64,000 nucleotides of DNA from Adiantum capillus-veneris (GCA_014529385.2 CM043942.1:59511184-59575183); one strand, 5' to 3'; positions 1-11,019 are shown, counted from the stretch's first letter. Notes: generated by a model not told the origin, from the letters alone. Program-made: numbers and translations.

Positions 1-147
1 CCCTAGCAGACATTCTTTCCTATTGCAAACAGTATATCCATCAATCATTTCTTTCCTTAGACTTAAATGTACAATGAATTCAAATGCCGAGATTTTCGTC
101 GGATTTCTCCAACATGTTTGGGGATATGTTCTTTCCTAGCTAAACGT
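1..147 (-). repeat. Distal piece of the 3' LTR of C, left of the R insertion
   Basis: This matches 13,597-13,742 in the 5' LTR of C nearly base for base. The match resumes at 5859 (gtgcaatgttaatta) after element R. The same stretch is uninterrupted in the 5' LTR, which proves that R was inserted here. Confidence 0.9.
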
Positions 148-1282
148 TGTCAGGAGTTTTTTGGAGCAAAGGATTGCGCATATGTACATACACATGCATG
201 GTGCATCAAATAAAGGATTGCCCATTTTCCAGAGCCAGGTGGTTACGTGGGGCCCACATGTGTACAGGTAGGACAGGGTGTATCTACTGCATCGTTTTTC
301 ACTATTACCAATACTAGTGTGTTTTTTCTACAATAAGGAGGAGTTTATAGCACGTAAAACTTCTCGAGGAAGCTATCCGCGGGCCGACGACATGAGGTAA
401 GCAGGTGCGTCAGATGGCATCTAGTGGCGTCAGGAGGGCGAACGAGGTCAATATTTGCACGCGGATGAGGACGGACACAACATGGGTGTTTTCTGGTGAA
501 AGTTATGCAGAAAGGTCATCATTAGGACCACTTTTTGGGGCCACTTCACGTGGTGGCGAGATGCATTATTGGAAAAAAGCTGAGTGCCAGGTGTGCGAAT
601 GATGCAAAAAGGTGAAAACTATGCAGTGCGAGGTCAATTTTTGGCCTGTTCGGGGTCCGTTTGAGGTCATCTAAAAGGCCAAGGGTGCCCAACTAAAAAA
701 GCTAAGTGTGGGAACTGAAAAAACAGAGAGAAAACCAGAAAAAACGTGGAGAAGAGAGGAGGAACAGCCGCAGGTGTGTTTTTTGGGTTTTTGGAGCCTG
801 TTTTGGCCGTAAACTGCTCATCCGAGGTCGGATTTGAGCACTTTGACATTGTAGACTGGGGTTTTGGGCCGTTTCGGATAGGATGGCGCTGTCCATTTTG
901 CCAAATTCCTCACTCTTTTTCTACTGTTTTTCTGTGTAAGTTTCTCCTATGAGCAAAGTTTCTACTCTAGTTTGTGATTGTATCTGGTATCTTTTACCCA
1001 TATTGTGTGAGCTGTTTGCCCCATTGGTGTTGGCCCAAGATTATTTGTATCTAAACATTAGAAATTCTCCTCTTTTGAGCTGAGTTTTTTGGGTGTGTGT
1101 GTGTGTCTGTGTGGAGTGGGCAAGTGGATAGTCTCTCTCCTCTCACTCCAGAGGTGTGTTCCCTGTCTCGGCCAGGTGTGTTGTGTAAGCCGAGTGGTGC
1201 CCCATAGTGTGTGTGTGTATCTTCCCAAGAGTGTGTGTCGGGTGGTTATAGAGGCGCTCTGTGTGTTTTCATCCCGCTCACA
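148..1282 (+). repeat. 5' LTR of R
   Basis: About 1135 bp, starting TGTCAGGAG and ending CTCACA, matching 4716-5858 throughout. It contains GT-rich runs near 1093-1110 and 1206-1220. Short ORFs of 60-80 residues in it recur in the other LTR only because the DNA is repeated; none has a recognisable domain. The R promoter should lie here, but I see no unambiguous TATA box. Confidence 0.9.
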
Positions 1283-1288
1283 TTCTTT

Positions 1289-1304
1289 TGGTGCCCCCAC
1301 TGAG
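1289..1304 (+). other. Candidate primer-binding site of R
   Basis: TGGTGCCCCCACTGAG lies 6 bases after the LTR end. A site beginning TGG fits the CCA end of a tRNA primer. Family Y has a similar site (TGGTTCCCCCATGGAG at 24,705), suggesting the same primer class. I do not assign the tRNA. Confidence 0.5.
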
Positions 1305-2361
1305 CATCTTCTTCGAGTACCTTCTGCTTCGAGCTTCCAGCTTCGAGATTCGTGATTACAGGTTGCAGATTACAGATTACAGGTTACAGGTTACAGGGAC
1401 AGGGACAGGTACATGTACATGTACAAGTGATTCACACAGGTACAGGTAGCTGGAGTACAGTGATATATTAGTAGTGATGTCACTTGTAGTTGTTGTGGGT
1501 ATGCATCACTTGGCGCCTGTTTGAGCGCATTGTCTGCTGGAGTGTACGCTACTTGTGGAAACTGCCATTGTACGCATTTGTGGAGCCATACTTGGTTGTA
1601 TTTGGCAGTCCCAGCCATTTCTGAGACTTGGTCTGGAAGATAGTCATTTCTGAGACTTGACTATACGCGATTTTCATTAGCCTTCGTGTGAGGGTCGATA
1701 GCGTGAGGTTTTTATTGAGCTGGGGGATTCTCAAATGTAGAGATCCTTTCGGTGATACAGGTAGCTGGAGCACCCTTTTTGTGACCTCGCCATAGGCTAT
1801 GTACTAGTGAGTCCTACTTGATGCTCGGGTTCTATTGTTGACAGTTTGTGCATACATATACAGTCTATATTTTGGGTTCCTACTGCTCTATTTCTGGGGA
1901 AGCTCTGCCAAAATTTTTCCAAGTTATGATGGCTGGTTTTTTGGTCTTTTGAGCCATTTATGCTATTATGCTGCTGAAATTTTGGCAAAATCAGAGGTTA
2001 AGTTAGGTGTGCCTTCTTGGGAGCTTCATGGTTGGCTTTAATGGATGATCAAAATGGCCCTCAATTCACTCCTTTTCATTTAACTCAAAGAATCCAGATA
2101 AACGTTCATGTGTCCAAGAAGATTTTTTTCCAGCAGCGCATAGTCTTTATGTTTGGGCCAAGAAGATTGAGAGAGATCCTGGAATGTCCTTTGCCTGTTG
2201 TCATTCCGATGATTAACTATGAAAACTCATTTGATGTGCATGTCTTTGTCCTTATCTAAAGTTGAGCTCCATTGAAGTTTTAGGGGATTGGGTAGTGAAA
2301 AGTTTTGGGTTCTTGCACGTGTGTTCGAAGGGGTTCTCAAACATTCATAATTTGGGTAGCC
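1305..2361 (+). other. Untranslated leader of R with short tandem repeats
   Basis: This is 1.06 kb without a supported gene. Positions 1352-1450 are a stepwise degenerate tandem array: copies of gattacaggt/ggttacag, then gggaca, then gtacat units. The rest is non-repetitive and without obvious coding sequence, as expected for a gag leader carrying packaging and priming signals. Confidence 0.6.
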
Positions 2362-4659
2362 ATGGCTTTCTCTTATCCCGAGTTTCATGGAAGAAGTGAT
2401 GAAGATGTGGAAGAATTTTTGGAAAAGATGGAGGTTTCCTGCATTAGCAACCAGATTCATGACCCTACGCAAATGTTACGCCTTCTCCAAATTTGTTTGA
2501 AGAGTGAGGCACGAGTTTGGTCTAAAGCATTTAAGGAGGAGTTGCGTGTGGCTGATCCACCTGTAAGGTTGAGTTGGGACAATCTACGACATGGGTTGGA
2601 AGTGGAGTTTGTGAAGATAGAAGATCCTGACAAGGTGTGGCAAGAAGTACAGGCTTTGGTGCAAAAGGAAGGTGAGCCAGTAGATGCGTACATACGTAAG
2701 TTTTCATTGGCATGGGAGCGAATGTGCAAGGCTTTAGCACCACAGGTACCCCCGCCTGACATGATGAAGAAGGACAGGTTCTTAGCTGGTCTTTGGGAGA
2801 ATATACGTTGGAGAGTGGAGCTAAAGAAGCCTAGGACATATGAAGATGCACTAGAGGTAGCAAGGAACAAAGAGTGGAAGCTGAGGAAAATGAGCCAGTT
2901 AGGGGTGGAGTCTTTGCCAATGAGGTCTGAATTTCAGCCTAGAGAGTTTTTACAAGGGCGCATGTCAGGGGTTCATCATGAACCAGTGGTTCCTGTTACT
3001 ACTCAGGTTATGCCAGCAGTGTTCACTACAGCAGTGCAAGATGATGGGCTAAGGCAAGACATGAGGCAAATGGTAGATTTGATGAAGAATCTCAGCCTAA
3101 ACATGCTAGGTCAAGTGGGAAATAATCGAGGTCGAGGGAGGTTTGCAAATCAGCAAGGAGGTGAAGAAAGGCCTAGGAATGGTGTTGGACAAAGCAATGG
3201 TAGGTTTTGGAGGCAGACGCCCACATGTTATAATTGTGGAGAGTTGGGCCACATCAACCCGCAATGTGATAAGCCACCAAGGATGGGGGGAGACATGTAT
3301 CCATTGCCAAGACAGGTGCTAACTAGGTCAAATTATTATGGCATCGAAATTAAGGGAGACGAAGGAACCAGTGGACTGACCCAGGAGGAAGAGGGAAAGA
3401 CAAAAGTGCTAAGTGTAGTCACCTTGGAGAAGGCATCAAAGCTAGAGGATACATTAGTGATGCCTATTGGGAAGAGGAACACAGAGGATAAGGAAGGAAG
3501 AAGTGCCCCAGGTCCTAGTAAGAAGAAAGGAAAGAGCCATGAAGGCGAGGATGTCAAGGCCAAGAGGAAAAGGAGAGCTCGTCGAAAGTTTCATGTTTTA
3601 GATTTTCCACTAGGGGATGGGCAATTAAGCTATGACTTGAAGGAGGATCTGACAAGCAGGAAGGCGGATGTTACTTTTGGGAAGCTTATAGAGATGGTGC
3701 CTAAGCTAAAGCGACAGTGGAAGAGGATGGTTAACCCAATGGAGAAAGAGCCAGAGAGAGGTTCAGTGAATGTGTTGGCAATGGATGAGCTACCAGACAT
3801 TTGTCCAATAGTAGATGTGTGGCATAAAAGGAAAAATTTGGGACAAGGTTATGTGGAGGGCGGAGCACAAATATGCGTCATAACACACTCATGCGTTGAG
3901 AAGATGGGTCTCACATTGGCTGGGGTGTCAGGGTTTCGGATCAGATTGGCAAACCATCAAAAAGTAAAATGCTTGGGTGTTGTAAAGAGCTTAGAAGTGG
4001 AGGCATATGATGCAAAGGCAGTGGTTGATTTTCATGTGATGACAGCAGGGTTGGGAGCATATCCTATTATACTGGGCAGACCATGGTTACGTGCAGTGGG
4101 AGCTGTTCAAGATTGGCGACATGGTACGATTAGCCTCTATGGAAAGACAGGTACCAAGAAGCTTTATAATATGGACACAAGGAAACGATTAGAGGAGCTT
4201 TATGAAGATGAGGATGAGTCTAGTGATGAAGACTCTTCCACGGTGACAGATGAGGACAGTGATAGCACTACCAGCAGTGATGAGGATGCTGATGTTGCAT
4301 TTCTTTTGATGGACAAAGAAATCCAGGAGTCTGGTTTAGTCGCATTTGCAAATGAGGTTAAAGATGAAAGTGAAGGGCATTATGAGGTGATTGAAGGGCT
4401 GATGCAAACCAAGGTTGAGTTGTCAAAGAAGCAAGAATTCATGACACAAATTATCAATGGAGACCTCTCAGCTATGGAGAAGGAGATATATTTGCACATG
4501 CCGGTCTATGCCAAAGTAATTGATGGTTTTCTTGATGCAAAGTTGATATATGACATCTCTACGGGTTTTCCTTGGGAACCAGGTGGAACCTTGATTAAGC
4601 TTTTGATGCAGGGAAGGCAAAGTGTTTTTGTGTGGGATCCTGGTGGAATGAGCATCTAA
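2362..4659 (+). CDS. gag: Gag with zinc knuckle and a protease-like domain (element R)
   Basis: An intact 765-residue ORF. I prefer the ATG at 2362 (gccATGGct, a good plant context, followed by FSYPEFHGRSDEDVEEF) over the in-frame ATG at 2305. Residues ~5-200 form a Ty3-type capsid region (SDEDVEEFLEKMEV and, later, VDAYIRKFSLAWERM). A CX2CX4HX4C zinc knuckle (CYNCGELGHINPQC) starts near residue 289. A basic linker (KKKGKSHEGEDVKAKRKRRA) follows. Residues ~490-590 look like a retroviral-type aspartic protease: the flap-side and C-terminal hallmark LGRPWLR is present at ~571, but the active-site Asp position reads EGGAQ (Glu at 3856-3858). A strongly acidic stretch follows at ~614-645. Gag would form the particle. 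With Glu for Asp the protease is probably inactive. No RT follows. The absence of any stop or frameshift contrasts with every other element here. Confidence 0.88.
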   Translation: MAFSYPEFHGRSDEDVEEFLEKMEVSCISNQIHDPTQMLRLLQICLKSEARVWSKAFKEELRVADPPVRLSWDNLRHGLEVEFVKIEDPDKVWQEVQALVQKEGEPVDAYIRKFSLAWERMCKALAPQVPPPDMMKKDRFLAGLWENIRWRVELKKPRTYEDALEVARNKEWKLRKMSQLGVESLPMRSEFQPREFLQGRMSGVHHEPVVPVTTQVMPAVFTTAVQDDGLRQDMRQMVDLMKNLSLNMLGQVGNNRGRGRFANQQGGEERPRNGVGQSNGRFWRQTPTCYNCGELGHINPQCDKPPRMGGDMYPLPRQVLTRSNYYGIEIKGDEGTSGLTQEEEGKTKVLSVVTLEKASKLEDTLVMPIGKRNTEDKEGRSAPGPSKKKGKSHEGEDVKAKRKRRARRKFHVLDFPLGDGQLSYDLKEDLTSRKADVTFGKLIEMVPKLKRQWKRMVNPMEKEPERGSVNVLAMDELPDICPIVDVWHKRKNLGQGYVEGGAQICVITHSCVEKMGLTLAGVSGFRIRLANHQKVKCLGVVKSLEVEAYDAKAVVDFHVMTAGLGAYPIILGRPWLRAVGAVQDWRHGTISLYGKTGTKKLYNMDTRKRLEELYEDEDESSDEDSSTVTDEDSDSTTSSDEDADVAFLLMDKEIQESGLVAFANEVKDESEGHYEVIEGLMQTKVELSKKQEFMTQIINGDLSAMEKEIYLHMPVYAKVIDGFLDAKLIYDISTGFPWEPGGTLIKLLMQGRQSVFVWDPGGMSI

Positions 4660-4696
4660 TAGTGTTGCTGCTGCTGAGCATGAATGCTCTAGCAGG

Positions 4697-4715
4697 CTAG
4701 GGGATGGGCAAATTA
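4697..4715 (+). other. Polypurine tract of R
   Basis: The purine-rich taggggatgggcaaatta stretch ends immediately before the TG of the 3' LTR, the expected position of the plus-strand primer. Confidence 0.7.
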
Positions 4716-5858
4716 TGTCAGGAGTTTTTTGGAGCAAAGGATTGCGCATATGTACATACACATGCATGGTGCATCAAATAAAGGATTGCCCATTTTACAG
4801 AGCCAGGTGGTTACGTGGGGCCCACATGTGTACAGGTAGGACAGGGTGTATCTACTGCATCGTTTTTCACTATAACCAATACTAGTGTGTTTTTTCAACA
4901 ATAAGGAGGAGTTTATAGTGCGTAAAACTTCTCGAAGAAGCTATCCGCGGGCCGACGACATGAGGTAAGCAGGTGTGTCAGATGGCATCTAGTGGCGTCA
5001 TGAGGGCGAACGAGGTCAATATTTGCACACGGATGAGGACGGACACAACGTGGGTGTTTTTTGGTGAAAGTTATGCAGAAATTTCATCATTAGGACCACT
5101 TTTTGGGGCCACTTCACGTGGTGGCGAGATGCATTATTGGAAAAAAGCTGAGTGCCAGGTGTGCGAATGATGCAAAAAGGTGACAACTATGCACTGCGAG
5201 GTCAATTTTTTGCCTGTTCGGGGTCCGTTTGAGGTCATTTAAAAGGCCAAGGGTGCCCAACTAAAAAATCGAAGTGTGGGAACTGAAAAAACAGAGAGAA
5301 GACCAGAAAAAACGTGGAGAAGAGAGGAGGAACAGCCGCAGGTGTGTTTTTTGGGTTTTTGGAGCCTGTTTTGGCCATAAACTGCTCATCCGAGGTCGGA
5401 TTTGAGCACTTTGACATTGTAGACTGGGGTTTTGGGCCGTTCCGGACGCGATGGCGCTGTCCATTTTGCCAAATTCCTCACTCTTTTTCTGCTGTTTTTC
5501 TGTGTAAGTTTCTCCTATGAGCAAAGTTTCTGCTCTAGTTTGTGATTGTATCTGGTATCTTTTACCCATATTGTGTGAGCTGTTTGCCCCATTGGTGTTG
5601 GCCGAAGTTCATTTGTATCTAAACATCAGAAATTCTCCTCTTTTGAGCTGAGTTTTTTGGGTGTGTGTGTGTGTGTGTGTGTCTGTGTGGAGTGGGCAAG
5701 TGGATAGTCTCTCTCCTCTCACTCCAGAGGTGTGTTCCCTATCTCGGCCAAGTGTGTTGTGTAAGCCGAGTGGTGCCCCATAGTGTGTGTGTGTATCTTC
5801 CCAAGAGTGTGTGTCGGGTCGTTATCTAGGCGCTCTGTGTGTTTTCATCCCGCTCACA
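4716..5858 (+). repeat. 3' LTR of R
   Basis: About 1143 bp, aligned end to end with 148-1282 with scattered substitutions and a longer (GT)n run near 5660-5684. It is followed directly by the acgt target duplication and then by the resumed 3' LTR of C. Confidence 0.9.
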
Positions 5859-7602
5859 ACGTGTGCAATGTTAATTAGAAAACCGAATAAAATTGTGACC
5901 TACCTCTTCCATTTCTTCGTCAATGGCTCGTGAGATGGCCGGTGCTTGTCCGTCCATGGGAGCTTTTCCCCTTCCATTCACATTGCTCGTTCCTGCCTCA
6001 CGGTTGTGGACAACACCGAAGCGAGTTCTCTTAACAGGGGCCATTTTATACTCACTACTTTAAATGATAAACTTGAAGAAAAAGAGCTATGTTCCGAGAG
6101 CATCATAACAAACCAAATGGCAGATTAGAATCATCGAAGGGTCCTTCTTATGTAAGGGTTTAGATTTTTCCTTCGAGACCTAGCAATTTTATGGGTAATA
6201 CTTTTATTGCCCTATGGGAACTGGCTCTAAGGTTAATCACTTGGCTTAGATGATTAAGAAATTGAGAATTTTACTAATTGATTTACAAAAGAGATGAAGT
6301 AAGCAAGTTGAATCATTTTCCTATAGCAATTTGAAGATGCAGGATTACGGCAGGCATGTGTGATAGAAAATTATTTTCTTAATGACCTAATGACGGTTTA
6401 ATTTTCAGCCTTAATCATATTTTAACGTGGGAGAAGATTGAGTATAATTTAATTGCAACACTATTGAGTGGTAAAAGAATGAATTTCATCAAATCTACAC
6501 TATTACTGGCTGCTGACAATTTATTAACTATGCTGCTTAGAGAGAGAATCTTTCGTAATCATGTATTCATCCTTGATTAAGGATGATGAATGGCTGCATA
6601 ATTTAGCTAATTGAATGATGATTATGTAACGGAGTATAGCTATGTAAACTTAGAGAGCAGCTATTGGGAATTATAGCTAAGATTAAGCATAGTAGACGAA
6701 GAATATGGGAGAATAATGATGAGAATTAAGAAGATCTGTAATTAAACCATAATTACCGTGATTAGGGGCTGAGAATCCTCTGATTTTTCTGATCCAATGA
6801 ATCCTCAAGATGAGAATTTCGGGAGCACCTCCCTCCTTGCTTCTCCTTCAAAAACTATGTGTGTACCCGCAGCACCTCCCCAAGGTGTGTGTAGGTGTGT
6901 GTGTGTGTACTGGGTGTGTGTGTGTGTGTGTGAGCACACCTTTAAATAGGCCTCCTCAAGCTGAAAATTGATATGGGTTGCTATTTGCATCTGGGATCTA
7001 CTTTAGTTAAGCATGGCAAGTCCAGTTGCCTACCCACCAAGTGTCCAGTTGGCTTGGTTAACTGACTCTCACACTTAGTAGTAGCAAGGTTGGAACTTTC
7101 CCAAGACTCCCACAAGGCAAAAGGGCGCCCCCTAGCTGCTAAAGTTGACCTGGAGTGGGCTGGAACCTGCTCCCACACAGCCTCGAGCCCCCTGGTGCCT
7201 CCCCGGACAATTTTGGGAAAATTTGATTTTAGGCTAAAACGGGTCATACGAGTTGGATTTGATGCCGAAAATTGCTATAGCAAGCTCTATCTAAGGCGTA
7301 TTGGCCCGAGTACCTACCATATTTAGCAGCCCCCGGGGTCCGAAAATGCATTTTTTTTTCAAATTTGGGGTACGGGTGCAATTTTTCGAGATAGTCATAA
7401 CTGGATGGGTCAGGTGACCAAAAACTTACTATTTTTTGAAATTTTTTACAAAAATTATTTTAATCCACATTTCGAAGATTTAAAACATTCTAAACATCAT
7501 GGCACTGACAGAATTCAGAAAACTGCTAAAATAGTAACTTTTTCCGTTATGTTCATTTCAAGGTACAATGGCGCTCTTTTGATCGGGTTCGGAGACCTTA
7601 CA
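5859..7602 (-). repeat. 3' LTR of C, main part
   Basis: This matches 13,739-15,493 collinearly (for example gtgcaatgttaatta, then the (GT)n tract near 6896-6932). On the minus strand the LTR begins TGTAAGGTCTCC at 7602, next to the polypurine tract. Small ORFs here (for example at 5946, 6981, 7090 and 7405) have counterparts in the other LTR at DNA level only and show no protein domain. Confidence 0.9.
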
Positions 7603-7613
7603 ACCTTCCCAAC
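7603..7613 (-). other. Polypurine tract of C
   Basis: On the minus strand gttgggaaggt abuts the TGTAAGG start of the 3' LTR, downstream of the chromodomain stop. Confidence 0.75.
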
Positions 7614-7633
7614 ATGAAAAATTTGAGATGTCC

Positions 7634-8403
7634 TCATCTCAAGAATGTGTTTGGGTAATCTTTTACGAGCGTTGGTTCGTCCTCCCAAGTTGCATCTTCT
7701 TCAGGGTAATCCTTCCACTTTACTAGATGCTCTGTGATAGTTCTGTTGTGTAACTTCCTTTCCCTTGTCACAAGTACGTAGTCAGGTTGGAGCTCAAGAA
7801 CTCCTTGTGCTGGCATGACGATCTGATCTGAGGCTGATCTGAGTCCAAGAATTGATCAGGGTTTGGAATATAAGATTTGAGTAGGCTGACGTGGAACACA
7901 TCATGAACCTTCAAGTTTGCAGGTAACTTTAGCTTGTAGTCCGGGTCACTCACAACCTTAACGATCTCGAATGGTCCACAATACCTTGGGCTTAGCGTCT
8001 TAAATCTTCCTAGAGATAAGTTGCTTTTCTTTGGTCGGACTCGGAGAAAAACCTTATCTCCTTCTTTGAAAGTTCTTTCCGAACGGTTCTTATCTGCATA
8101 GTGCTTTTGCCTATCCTGAGCTGCCTGAATTTCCTGGTGAATAGCTCTAGTCTGAGCTTCCATATCTTCTAACATCTTCCTAGAGGCTTCTACCATGATG
8201 GTTGGATCTGAGAAGTTCAGTGGTGCTAAACAGTCCTGTCCCATAAAGAGCTTTGAAAGGTGACATTCCAATGCTTCTATGTTCAGAAGAATTATAAGCA
8301 TACTCCACCAAAGGTAGATATTGTAACCACTTCTTTGGTTCTTGCGAACAATAGGCTCTGAGAATGTCCTCGATGACTTGATTAACTCTTTCAGTTTTCC
8401 CAT
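7634..8403 (-). pseudogene. pol: Integrase C-terminus (GPY/F module) and chromodomain of C
   Basis: Two overlapping minus-strand frames separated by a one-base shift near 7820. The upstream frame carries the GPY/F-type module (SPRYCGPFEIVKVVSDPDYKL, then LKVHDVFHVSLLKSYIP). The downstream frame (7816-7634) encodes a chromodomain with the typical core HLVKWKDYPEEDATWEDE. In chromoviruses this pair sits at the end of integrase and biases integration toward marked heterochromatin. The preceding frame break near 8230 separates it from the catalytic core. Disrupted but clearly recognisable. Confidence 0.88.
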
Positions 8404-9505
8404 CTGTCTGCGGATGATACGCTATACTTAAAGCTAATTGTGACCCAATGGATTGGAAAAGAGAAGTCCAAAATTTCGATGTAAACTTGGCATCTCTATC
8501 ACTGACGATACGCTTGGGTAGACCATGTAGCCTAAAGATCTGATTGATGAATACCCGGCTAACATCTAAAGCAGTAAAGGTTGTCTTTACGGGTATTATA
8601 TGAGCCACTTTTGTGAGCATATCAACAACCACGAAAACAGAATCATAACCTCCTATAGAAGGTAACCTTGTAACAAAATCCATACTGATGCATTCCCATT
8701 TCATCTGGGGTATGTCAAGAGGTTGAAGTTGCCCTGGTAACTTGATCCTTTCAGCTTTTATCCACTGACAAGAAAGACATTGCCTCACATAGAGAAGTAT
8801 GTCTCCTTTCATTCCAGACCAAAAGTAACTCTTCCTGACAGCATGAAGAGTCTTAGCATAGCCTCGATGTCCGGATGTAGGGCTATCGTGTGCTTCATAC
8901 AAAATGGCCTTCTTTAAGGCTGGATCTCTGGGTACATAGAGTCTATGTCTGTAGTAAAGACATCCTCCCATAAGAGAGTAATCTTTAGCTTCAGCCATCT
9001 TATTATGTTGAACTAGTGATACTATACGTTGGTACTCTAGATCTACCAAGGATGCTTCTTTGATTCTATCCCAGATACGGTTATTTGGAATGGAGATAGC
9101 TCCGAGAAAGGATTTTCGTCTAAGACCATCTGCCACTGCATTTTCCTTCCCTAGTCTATACTTTATGTCAAGGTCATATTCCTGTAATTTCTCTATCCAT
9201 CGCTGTTGTCGCATATTGAGAATAGGTTGAGTAAAAATATATTTTAAGCTCTTGTGGTCTGTAACCAACTGAAACTTGCGTCCGAGAAGATAATGTCTCC
9301 ATAACTTCAGTGCATGAATAACTGCTAAAAGTTCCAAATCATGAGTAGGATAATTCTTCTCGTGATCCCTCTGCTTTCGTAAAGTATACGCCACTGGTCT
9401 TCCTTCTTGAGTAAGAACTCCGCCTAGAGAAAATTTGCTAGCATCTGTCGCTACTTCAAATTCTTTAATGAAGTCTGGAAGCTTTAAAATAGGAGCTGAG
9501 ACCAA
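8180..9505 (-). pseudogene. pol: RNase H and integrase core of C
   Basis: A 441-codon open stretch. Residues ~10-130 are a Ty3 RNase H (FEVATDASKFSLGGVL, DLELLAVIHALKLWRHYL, VTDHKSLKYIF). Near residue 205 the integrase zinc-binding segment begins (YEAHDSPTSGHRGYAKTL, then CLSCQ). The catalytic core follows with all three acidic positions: Asp in WECISMDFVTRLP, Asp in IVSDRDAKF, Glu in PQTDGKTERVNQ. The frame is lost near 8230 at SPFKALYG by a one-base insertion, after which homology continues in the next frame. A second shift at its 5' end (~9530) cuts it off from RT. The residues look functional, but the polyprotein is not continuous. Confidence 0.9.
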
Positions 9506-9527
9506 GAATGTTTTTAGCTTAGCAAAG

Positions 9528-10324
9528 CTAGACTCGTGCTCGGTCAGTCTTCCATTCGATCCTCATTCCTTTTTTCAGGAGTTCCGTCAAAGGTGCAGCA
9601 ATACGTGCATAATCCTTGAGAAAAATCTTGTACCATCCCGTTATTCCAAGAAATCCTCTTACTTCGCTGACGGTGGATGGTTGAGGCCAATCAATGATAT
9701 CCTTGACTTTGTCTGGGTCCACTGAAATCCCTTCAACCGATATGACAAATCCAAGATAATTGACCTTTGGTGAGCAAAAGGTGCACTTGCTCTCTTTAGC
9801 GTAAAGTTGGTGTTCCCGAATAAGATCAAGTACTTTGCAAACATGCTCTTCGTGATCTGCCTCGTTCTTAGAATAGATCAGAATGTCATCAAAGAAAACC
9901 AAGACAAAATCATCCAGATAAGTTCTGAGAATATCTTTCATAAGTCGATTGAAGCTTGCAGGAGCATTTGTTAGACCAAAAGACATTACTGTGAACTCGT
10001 AACGTCCATACCTAGTGTTGAAAGCCGTCTTTGGAATATTTGATTCCTTGATCCTGATTGGTAATATCCTGACCTTAGATCTATCTTTGTAAACATTTTG
10101 GCACCATGGAGCCTGTCCAAGAGTTTTTCAATCCTTTGAATTGGATACTTGTTCTTGGCAGTTACCTGGTTCAGTCCACGGTAATCTATGCATAACCTTA
10201 AGGTTCCATCCTTCTTTTGAAAAAGAACTAGTGCACCCCAAGGAGAAGTACTGGGTCGAATGAATCCTTGCTCAATGAGTTTCCTAAGTTGTTCCTTGAG
10301 TTCGATGGCTTCTGGAAGTAACAT
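9528..10324 (-). pseudogene. pol: Reverse transcriptase of C
   Basis: Two abutting minus-strand frames (10,324-9986 and 9986-9528) encode one Ty3-type RT. The first holds [32 protein letters not shown] and [13 protein letters not shown]. The second holds MSFGLTNAPASFNRLM and the catalytic FFDDILIYS (the YxDD-box equivalent), then GFLGITGWY from the connection. A single-base deletion near 10,060 (after SGYYQ) breaks the frame, and another break lies near 9530. The region upstream (10,325-10,660) continues the PR-RT linker with a stop where GMNW would be expected (TGA at ~10,664). Non-functional as it stands. Confidence 0.9.
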
Positions 10325-10663
10325 TTTATAAGGTCTTTTTGAGATAGTTTCACATCCAGGGATAGTCTCAATCTCATGATCAACCTCTCTATGTTGCGGA
10401 AGATTCGTAAGGTCTTCAAGGAATACATCATCATACTCCCTGAACCAGTTTGATCAGAGTGAGGTATCTGATTGGTCCACCTTGTTGAGTTTTACCACAT
10501 AAATTTGTTGTCCCTTTCTTAGTCCCTTCAAAAGTCTGCTGGCCTTAACTAGAGTAGCCCTAGGTCTCCCATTTTCCCCTTGGATTAAGGCTTCATTACC
10601 CAAGTTATCTATAAAGGTAAAGTTTCCTTGTGCACAATGGATGTGGGCCCTATTTTGCTTTGG

Positions 10664-11014
10664 TCAGTTCATCCCTAGTATCCCATCAAAGAATCCTAAG
10701 GGTAGGGTTCGAAATTCGGCAGAAGCTGGGTGTCCCACTAAATCAAAGTCGATTTTTCCTGCAGAATGTTGAGATACTACTTCCTTGCCGTTTGCTAACT
10801 CTACAACTAGCTTGCTTGTTGGATACTTATCTAGCTTTAGCTTCCTCATGCATCTGGGTAAAAGAAATGAAAGAGTACTACCACAATAGATAAGGAAGTT
10901 AACTTGTTCACCTCTGAGAGATCCTGGCGTATGAATGACTGTGTATTGCTCAGAACCATTGGGGTTGTCAATTTCAGTTTGCAAGGTTGCTCCCTCCACT
11001 GCTTCGTCACCCAC
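10664..11014 (-). pseudogene. pol: Aspartic protease of C with the active-site Asp replaced by Tyr
   Basis: A retropepsin-like domain: EQVNFLIYCGSTLSFL occupies the place of the usual LIDxGSTxxFI active-site segment. The codon at the Asp position is TAT (Tyr). It is followed by LELANGKEV-like sequence (LVVELANGKEVVS) and the C-terminal FDGILGMN. Loss of the catalytic Asp should abolish processing. A TGA follows immediately. Confidence 0.8.
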
Positions 11015-11019
11015 AGTTG

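Larger units (their letters stand above)
148..5858 (+). mobile_element. Element R: non-autonomous LTR retrotransposon with a gag-protease-like ORF only (TR-GAG type)
   Basis: Two direct LTRs (148-1282 and 4716-5858) flank a 3.4-kb interior with a candidate primer-binding site, one long ORF and a polypurine tract. No reverse transcriptase, RNase H or integrase is encoded, and there is no room for them between the ORF stop (4659) and the 3' LTR (4716). Such gag-only elements are known in plants as TR-GAG elements and depend on enzymes supplied in trans. The flanks show a short target duplication: aacgt or acgt at 143-147 and again at 5858-5862. The LTRs begin TGTCAGG and end CTCACA. The last A may belong to the LTR or to the duplication. 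The LTRs differ by only a few percent, so R is younger than C. Confidence 0.9.

Noticed and set aside
405-602. 65-codon ORF repeated at 4973-5170
   Set aside because: Part of the R LTR. No domain, and the two copies are simply the two LTRs.
6896-6932. GT-rich tracts as telomeric or regulatory repeats
   Set aside because: Simple (GT)n microsatellites of varying length, present in the LTRs of C, R and others; not telomeric units.
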